A DNA stretch of 64,000 bases, taken from assembly GCA_964017185.1 (NCBI GenBank), contig OZ024874.1:50248856-50312855 (forward strand), in the 5' to 3' direction. The stretch is from Rugalucina vietnamica. Lineage: Eukaryota > Mollusca > Bivalvia > Lucinida > Lucinidae. The notes below the pieces were generated by a model. That model did no database searches and had not been told where the DNA came from. It saw only the letters and a list, made by a program, of their open reading frames with translations. This document shows, piece after piece, positions 57,730-64,000 of the stretch; position 1 is the first letter of the stretch; each line of letters starts with the position of its first letter. A program made the translations under genes and the position numbers.

Positions 57730-58070
57730 CCTGAGAGTTTGTCCAGTCAATGGCATTTTAACAGTTTTCTGTATATGTGACCTATGATTACCTAGCCGTA
57801 AAATCTTTCAAGGTAAACTAAGGGTCATTATTTATATATACATTGCAGTACTCTAGTCTTAATAGCTACACGTTAAGTTTCATTGCAATAGGTTTAGAAG
57901 TTCCAGAGAAGCTTTATGAAGGGTTTTTACTTTATAAAGGCATGGCGACCATCTTGGTCATGTGACCTGATTTTTTATAAATATTTTAGTTCCCCCTTCA
58001 TTCAGATGCTTCCTATGAAATTTGGATTTGATTGGTCGAGCGGTTTTAGAGAGGAATAACTTTGCATATT
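57730..58070 (-). repeat. Diverged internal unit of the hairpin-ended family
   Basis: TAGCCGTAAAATC, GGGTCATTATTT, AGAAGTTCCAGAGAAGC, GAAGGGTTTTTAC, GGCGACCATCTTGGTCATGTG and TTTGATTGGTCGAGCGGTTTTAG match the unit order of 35100-37641. Termini are not seen. Confidence 0.7.
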
Positions 58071-58638
58071 ATGACTATATACATGGATACTGTCCCGGGG
58101 TTGGGGCAGACCCGCCCCTTTTGGTCCAATTTTTTTTTTCAGAATCTTGAATCTCCAGTTCATTTGTCCATTTTGTGCAAGTTTTGTTCTTCAGGATAGC
58201 TTTAATAAAACTAGAAACGGCTCGTTTAGCATTATGTATAATAATGATCACAAAATTTTGAAAATCTACAAACGAATAAAGTTGCATGCTAGTGGTTTCT
58301 GAGAAAACACATTTTTGATTTTGATATATGATTAATCATTAAGTAAGCCACAGTACTGCTTGCAAGGAAACAACTTAATAAAGTATAAGAGTTTCGGAGG
58401 CGAACAGACTCGGTCCAATGTATGGACGTCGTGTACATGGTTAACTAAGTGTGAATTGAGCCAGTGAAAGTGACGTCACTCTGATCACGTCATGCCGAAT
58501 TGTCAATATCCGAAATGTGCTTAAAAGCAAAATGACGATTGGCTAGATTTCATTCAAACAATCACTGCTAACGTTGTAAACATAACTTATCCTATAGGCA
58601 TAGTACAGAGCCTATGGAGACAAACCTATGTTTAAAAA

Positions 58639-59692
58639 GGTACAAGTAGGCAAAGATCAGGAAAAGGCGCAATCAGAAAAAGATTCCCACTCCAAAAAAA
58701 ACGAGGTGGGAAAAAAACAAACTAACAATCAGGTACTTTATACAATGAAACATATCGTAAGCCGAATGAGCAGCTATTTTCTCAATAGGTGGCCACTCAG
58801 TTGCCTTAACTAAAAATATGAAAACATACATAAGGCGCCAACAACACAAAAAAAAATTAAACACCAAGACATAAAACAAAAAGAACCACTACAGAAGTAT
58901 CGACTTGGAACGATCAGTAACACAAAGTTACTGGCGGGCTTAAACCGGTTTTACAGGTAACTAACCTCACCCTCAGCTTCTGCAGTGGTTCATAACATTT
59001 AGTAAGTTCTTCGGTCCTTGTGGTGAATCTCTAACTAGTCAATGAATCACAAGAACAAACAAATAAATCATGACAAACATCCTGATGAATCAAAACCCAG
59101 GACTCACAGATTGTGTAAGCTGCCCGACGATGGAGATCCCTGGGCGCCGAATAATCTAGTAACTCCGGAGCAAAAGAAAAACACCAGTTGGACCCCGGTG
59201 GGCCAAGCAACAGACAAGAAGCTCCGGCCCCAACCAACTAAAATGAATAGCTTTAAGTCGTGGCCATCATAGAGTCTGACGCCCGACCCACCGGCGTGCA
59301 ATTAAAGAAGGCAGCATAGTTATCAACCATGATTGGGTTAAAAACTAAGCATGCAGACTGTCGCATAACATTCAAGTTATAACCTATACGTCTGTAACGT
59401 GTTATGATTTTTCTGAACTGAAAAGAAAAATCGTTAATTCCTTTAAGTTTCTTAAATTTGTAAACCAAGTCACCATAAAATTCAGGTTCCGATAGGCCCT
59501 CACTTAAAAGCGTCTAACCCAACATTATATTTGGAAATCAATTCATAGTGTCTGCGATTAAATTTAGAAAAGGTTTTTCGAAGTTTATGATACCGATAGC
59601 CCTGTTGGAGAAGTTTTGCCGTTAAACATTTATTTCGAGCGTTGACGTCTGTAACATGATTGCAGACTCTAGCAAACCTAATAAGTTACCGA
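58639..59692 (-). pseudogene. Second RT family, C-terminal half of RT protein plus tail
   Basis: Family 3' end at GGTACAAGTAGGCAAAGATC, full tail, then minus-strand coding remnants: NWCFSFAPELLDYSAPRDL and RRAAYTICESWVLIHQDV; further upstream LVGWGRSFLS; then NFSFQFRK-like FSFQFRKIITRYRRIGYNLN, MRQSACLVFNPIMVDNYAAF, NCTPVGRASDSMM; and at about 59530-59690 the SYRYHKLRKTF-like and RFARV-like parts. Frame changes separate the pieces. The catalytic box region is missing, so this copy is 5'-truncated inside the RT. It is the second-longest copy in the window. Confidence 0.85.
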
Positions 59693-59829
59693 AAATTAAA
59701 CAATACTGTTTAATTTTTTGTTTACATTGAGTTAATCCACGCTTTTTTACACCAATCAGTGAGCATCTCATATAAATATATATATATGTTTTCTTGTTTT
59801 TAGTACACATGTACTATTCATAAGGGCCA

Positions 59830-60380
59830 TGGCACAACAATGTCTATCTTTAGTGGCTGTACTTTCCAAACAATGAAAAAATACAGAGGTACCTTTTTCA
59901 AGATGTGGGTTATAAAGTGTCCACTGCAATTTGGAAACAGCTGTGACACAACAATGCTTTTCTCAATGAACAGCACAATTTAAACAGTCACAGTAAGACA
60001 AATACACTGATCAACTGCACAATTTTAACAAGCTGGTCTGGATCTTACAGCCTAAATGATACAACAGACAATCAACTGATATTGGTTTCAAGTGCAGAGT
60101 TGTGTATGCTGATCACATTATATATTTACAGAGGCACATTTTTCATGATCTGGCTTGTTACACTGTACCCAATGCCACAGAAAGTGTCAAAATAAAACAA
60201 AAATGTGTCAAAACAAAACTTGTCTTATGAACAGTACTATTTATACAGTTACAGTTAGACGAAAACACTGGTTAGCTGCACAGTTGTAACAAGCTGCTCT
60301 GGATCTTATAAAATATAAGATAAAACAGATAATCAACTGATTTTTGTTTCAAATGCAGCGTTTTGTAAATTAAACCACAC
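59830..60380. repeat. Tandem pair of ~245-bp units
   Basis: Unit 1 (about 59885-60130) and unit 2 (about 60130-60375) share ACAGAGGTACCTTTTTC / ACAGAGGCACATTTTTC, GAACAGCACAATTTAAACAGT / GAACAGTACTATTTATACAGT, AACAAGCTGGTCTGGATCTTA / AACAAGCTGCTCTGGATCTTA, and AATCAACTGATWTTTGTTTC-like ends. Noncoding. Confidence 0.8.
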
Positions 60381-60503
60381 TTTGAGTAATATGTTATCAC
60401 GACCTCACATGCCGCGTTGCGACACGTAAGGTTGTGATGAAAGGTCAATGAAAGTGTGGTTTAATTTACAAAACACTGCACTTGAAACAAAATTCAGTTG
60501 ATT
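60331..60503. mobile_element. Inverted-repeat element overlapping the tandem pair
   Basis: AATCAACTGATTTTTGTTTC, GCGTTTTGTAAATTAAACC and ACACTTT on the left mirror AAAGTGT, GGTTTAATTTACAAAACACTG and TTGAAACAAAATTCAGTTGATT on the right. Arms of about 62 bp, spacer about 50 bp. It begins within the end of tandem unit 2. Confidence 0.8.
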
Positions 60504-60679
60504 ATGTATAACATGTTTTCGGCTTACCAGACGACTAGTTAGTGTGGGTCGGAAACCAACCAGTTTTGTCATGCGGAGTATTCAGTATTTCTCGTAGGTT
60601 CCCAGCCAAACTCCTATTGTATATGTGGCTCGGCTCGCCAAGCCGAAAATTTGATCAAGGAATCAGTTCGGGGAGAACG

Positions 60680-60852
60680 CATCAGGAAAACATGTCCGTG
60701 CAATGAATACCCCCTTAAACCCAACTTTTATATAGTAAAACTGGGGTATGCAGGGGTATACCTATTTTTCTTATTTTTGCTCCAAAACAGATTGTGGGTA
60801 CTCGTTAGAACCGCCTCGGCGAGGCGGTTCTAACGTGTACCCACAATCTATG
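60680..60852. mobile_element. Palindromic MITE (GTGGGTAC family), copy 4, truncated
   Basis: CATCAGGAAAACATGTCCGTGC start, GGGGTATGCAGGGGTATACC, then the perfect palindrome from ATTGTGGGTACTCGTTAG through CCGCCTCGGCGAGGCGG to TAACGTGTACCCACAAT. The far arm and its terminal repeat are gone. Confidence 0.88.
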
Positions 60853-60879
60853 TCACTACTGCACACATCCCCGTTAAAT

Positions 60880-61760
60880 ATCAATTAAAAAGGCATGAAA
60901 ATAATCAATTAAATTTAAGAGCATTTTCAAAGATTCCCCCCATGAAAAGCTTGTTAAAAGAGCATTAAAATATCTCATTAAAATGCTATACATTAAGAGT
61001 CATTAAAACAACATGAAAATGCCATTAGGTTAAAGGCATTGTTAAATTTCCATTAATTTTATGACAATTAAAATCTGTTAAATTCAGGCCCTAAAATAAG
61101 CCCCCCCCCCCCCTTAAAGTAAAGGTACCATTAAAATATTTAATGGTATCCATCAGCATTAAAAACTTCTTAAAAAGCTCTTAATGTATAGCATTTTAAA
61201 GGGACCATTAATTTTTATACTGTCATTTTAAAAGCAAATTAAAGCCACTTAAATTCACATTTTAAAAGCAAATTAATGAGTCTGAAATATCCATTAAATA
61301 TCAGCCATTACAATTAATGTCAATTTAATGGGACAGTTACTTTTCTAGAGCCACATTTTTAAAGTATTTTCATAAGCATTAAAATGCATTGAATTTTTAA
61401 TTTAATGTAGCTTTAAGGACCATTAATTTCCCATTTAATTTCCATTAATATTTTTAATGGCCCCATGAAAATGCTATACATTAAGAGCCTTTTTAATGAT
61501 TTTTAATGGCACTGAATTTAATGGCCACCTTAAATTGATGGTAGAATCTTTTTCTGTATGCCATTAATTTGACCACAAACAAACCCCATTAATCACCCAA
61601 GAGTAATTACCATTAATAATTTAATGGTCAAGATTTACTTTTGTATGTCATTAATTTAACAGTAAATTGAGCCCATTAACTTAATGATTAGCAATACCAT
61701 TAATAGGTTAATGGCACCCTTATGTTAATTGTGATATGCCATTAAAATGACTGCAAACAG
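60880..61760. repeat. CCATTAA-rich tract
   Basis: About 880 bp in which I count 40 occurrences of ATTAA or its complement TTAAT, 19 of them in the longer form CCATTAA/TTAATGG. Spacing is irregular, so this is not a simple tandem repeat. A longer phrase ATGCTATACATTAAGAG occurs twice forward (about 60983 and 61471) and once reversed (about 61178). It contains a 13-C run at 61101-61113. No open frame. Origin unknown: it could be an old, worn satellite or a site cluster. Confidence 0.85.
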
Positions 61761-62454
61761 AGCAAAATAAGTAACTACAGTTTATCTTGATGCACAACCA
61801 GGCTATAATACTAGCCAAACAGTGATCAATATATTGCCATTACGCAAAAAGCATTGGGGGAACATTTCTTATGCACTGTGTTAGATAATAAAGTAGATGA
61901 TAATACATGTACTATTTTTGTCTTAATTCAGTTATTCCTCCACAGACCATGCATTCTGGGTTTGGGTTTCTATTACTAAGGAAGAGAAATAAAGGGCAGT
62001 ATATTAAAACTTCCAATCGAATGCCCAGAGCTGTATGCGAAACCGGATCACCAGCCCAGGGGTCCTGGAGATTTTGCCTATACATGTACATAAGCTCAAC
62101 CCCCTAACCTGTACCCAAAAATATCAGGTATGACACACTACCCCATAAATATAAGGAATTTTGCTCAGTGGGGTACTCCGAGATTTTGCTTGTTTATACC
62201 TTTGGTCCAGCATCTACTCTGAACCCCCATAATAACGGGGCTGACAGACTACACACCCTTTCTGGGATCGATTTTTAGCATACCAATATATATATATGTC
62301 TTTTTATTGCATATAATGCGAAGTGTACAATTGAATTTTCCCAGTACTGAATATCTTGGACCCCCCCCCCCCCCACACACACACACCAATCAAATGGTCG
62401 CTCCCTGACCAAATAACTAATTTTAAATCATACACAAATATCAACAAATTTCAA
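61761..62454. other. No recognisable gene; C-run and (AC)n
   Basis: Contains a run of 14 C followed by (AC)n at 62361-62385. A 66-codon frame at 61907-62107 lacks any known motif. Otherwise nothing recognised. Confidence 0.5.
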
Positions 62455-62716
62455 CATTACGAAAACACGCCGCTGCAATTTCAAATGTTTTTTATAGCTG
62501 TAAAAATGAAAATTTCCTAGTGAAAAAAATTTGAAATTTTCCTATTTTGCTCAAAACATAGATTGTGGGTACATACTGAGGTGGTTCTAACAAGTACCCA
62601 CAATTTTTGTTTAACAGCAAAAGAAGAATAGGTATACCCCTGTAAACCCAAATTTTACATACAAAAGTGGGGTTTCAGCCTAATAGGGGTATGCATGTTC
62701 TATATGTCATCCTGAT
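62455..62716. mobile_element. Palindromic MITE (GTGGGTAC family), copy 5
   Basis: CATTACGAAAACACGCCGC start; core GATTGTGGGTACATACTGAGG then GGTTCTAACAAGTACCCACAAT; GGTATACCCCTGTAAACCC; AAAGTGGGG; end TGTCATCCTGATC. The oldest-looking copy. Confidence 0.8.
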
Positions 62717-63630
62717 CAATGTGAATTTTGACCCCCCAGCACTGATAAAGAGAAAGTATCTGAGAGTAACAACCACCACCTCCTTTGGGATAGCCGGGTT
62801 GAAGTCAGACCGTTCCAAATCAGCTGTCATATCTCATAATCACGAACTGAGTGAGCATGAACTGAGTGAGAGCGAATTTACCTGATCACCAAGTTCAAAA
62901 TCAGGCATCATAACCACTACGTTTAACAGGTTTACAAGATCATCTTGGACTGTCAGTGACTGGATAATTGGACTTACAGCTATATCAAATTCAGAACACA
63001 AGCGCACCACCTAAAGTATAACATGTGTGAAGTTATACTCAGAGAGAAAATAATATAGAGAGACACCACACCGACAGACCACTAGGGACAATTAGGACTT
63101 GACTCACAGGTCATTGACGCTCTATAACCATAAACACTCTAAATAGCGAAAATATAGTGTCTAGCTAGAACCAGTATTTTGGGCAAATGAGGGTTATTTA
63201 AGCTTTCAGTATACAATATTGAGTAAGCGGCAATGACCTGTGCTTGACTACAACCAAGCAACCAACCAACGAACCAGCTTACTTGACCATTTAATTATCT
63301 ACCTTACATACCTTTTTATAATAAACACACTTCTTCAGTAGCATCATTGAGTGGCAAAGACACAAATCAGCTAAATTAATAATAAATTTCACAAAGTCTG
63401 AAAATTTGGTTTTCTAAAAAGCCAGTACTTTTCAAAAGCTTTGTTGACATTTCAAAGTTTTACAGATATAGATGAGAGCACCACAATAAAACAATACCTG
63501 AAGTCTTTTATGATCATATCAACCACTGAATGTTCCATTTCAAAGAGCATAACCAAAGTTCTCTGATCTGTTTTCATCTTTTTGAAACTGACCGCCTGCA
63601 TTTTGAAATTGCATCAGAAAGGGAGAAAAT
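62717..63630. other. No recognisable gene or element
   Basis: Mixed sequence with a small CAACCAAGCAACCAACCAACG stretch at about 63252. No family found elsewhere in the window and no frame with a known motif. Confidence 0.5.
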
Positions 63631-63639
63631 TCGTACTTG

Positions 63640-64000
63640 TGTAAAGAAATAGAATAGAATAGAATAGAATAAACTTATTTCCAATTATGGGCCACCACAT
63701 AGTAGCATATGAATCACATATAAATAAGAAGCATGTTATCAAGGTAGTCCCGCCACCAGCAGATATTGCAGAGCTACTTTACTTAAAATTACAAGGGTAA
63801 ACCCAGGGAGATATGCGATACCCTTCAGTTATCTGCAATATGTGTAAGTTTAGTTTGCATATTTCTTAGTACATTGTTGATTATAGACACTTTGGTCAAA
63901 ACAATTAGGTCCATGTCAACTCGGTCTACTTACAATAGGCTACTTCAGAATGTTACTCCTAACTGTATTTCCATTCAATAAGGTCAGATACCAAGCTCCG
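63640..64000 (-). repeat. LINE-like 3' end with (TTCTA)n tail, running off the window
   Basis: Read on the minus strand: ...GGTGGCCCATAATTGG, AAATAAGTTTATTCTATTC, then TATTC repeats (63647-63672 on the plus strand as AATAG repeats). The AATAAGTTTATTC-type end followed by a pentamer tail is typical of L2/CR1-like elements. The coding part would lie beyond 64000 or is absent. Confidence 0.55.

Noticed and set aside
58440..58500. GTGACGTCACTCTGATCACGTCA as a CRE-type promoter
   Set aside because: One palindromic CRE-like word occurs, but there is no gene or transcription evidence next to it, so a promoter cannot be supported.

Overview
The window reads as repeat-dense, AT-rich DNA from an invertebrate animal nuclear genome. 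I infer a bivalve-like mollusc from the mix of non-LTR and Penelope-like retroelements, many foldback/MITE-like elements, and abundant ACATGTA-type words; the species cannot be fixed from the sequence. No host protein-coding gene, functional tRNA or rRNA gene is supportable. Every long open frame is a retroelement or a decayed piece of one, and most short open frames are chance.

Left part (1-29 kb). A decayed Penelope-like element (4.2-7.1 kb, minus) has an OTU-type cysteine protease domain at its N-terminal end, then a reverse transcriptase and a C-terminal GIY-YIG nuclease. It lies between two inverted copies of a 62-bp CCGCGG-starting repeat. Two diverged copies of a roughly 2.2-kb segment follow (7.8-10.1 and 11.8-14.0 kb). 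Each is broken by different insertions and each is followed by a member of a family of hairpin-ended elements built from ~430-bp internal units. The second of these carries a ~650-bp near-perfect palindrome. A second RT family (tyrosine-leucine-[asparagine/aspartate]-aspartate box) appears as one long copy at 18.1-19.6 kb and as about a dozen copies sharing the same 3' end.

Middle part (29-52 kb). This is four successive copies of a 3.6-4.5 kb noncoding unit whose sub-blocks keep the same order, interrupted by MITEs, a hairpin-ended element with five internal units, nested insertions and a cluster of three tRNA-like sequences. Several symmetrical foldback elements lie at 48-50.5 kb.

Right part (52-64 kb). 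It holds the 3' part of one LINE, then a nearly complete LINE on the minus strand (endonuclease, RT, C-terminal C2H2 finger, with tandem 5' monomers upstream), a (TTC)n-tailed LINE end, another copy of the second RT family, a tandem/inverted repeat at 59.8-60.5 kb, and a striking ~880-bp tract packed with CCATTAA words.

Working together, the pieces describe a layered transposon graveyard: autonomous retroelements supply RT and nuclease functions, short non-autonomous elements have inserted into each other, and segmental duplication has multiplied the result. The most unusual points are the OTU-Penelope fusion, the fourfold ordered array, the hairpin-ended elements that carry repeated receptor-like half-site palindromes, the tRNA-like trio, and the CCATTAA tract.
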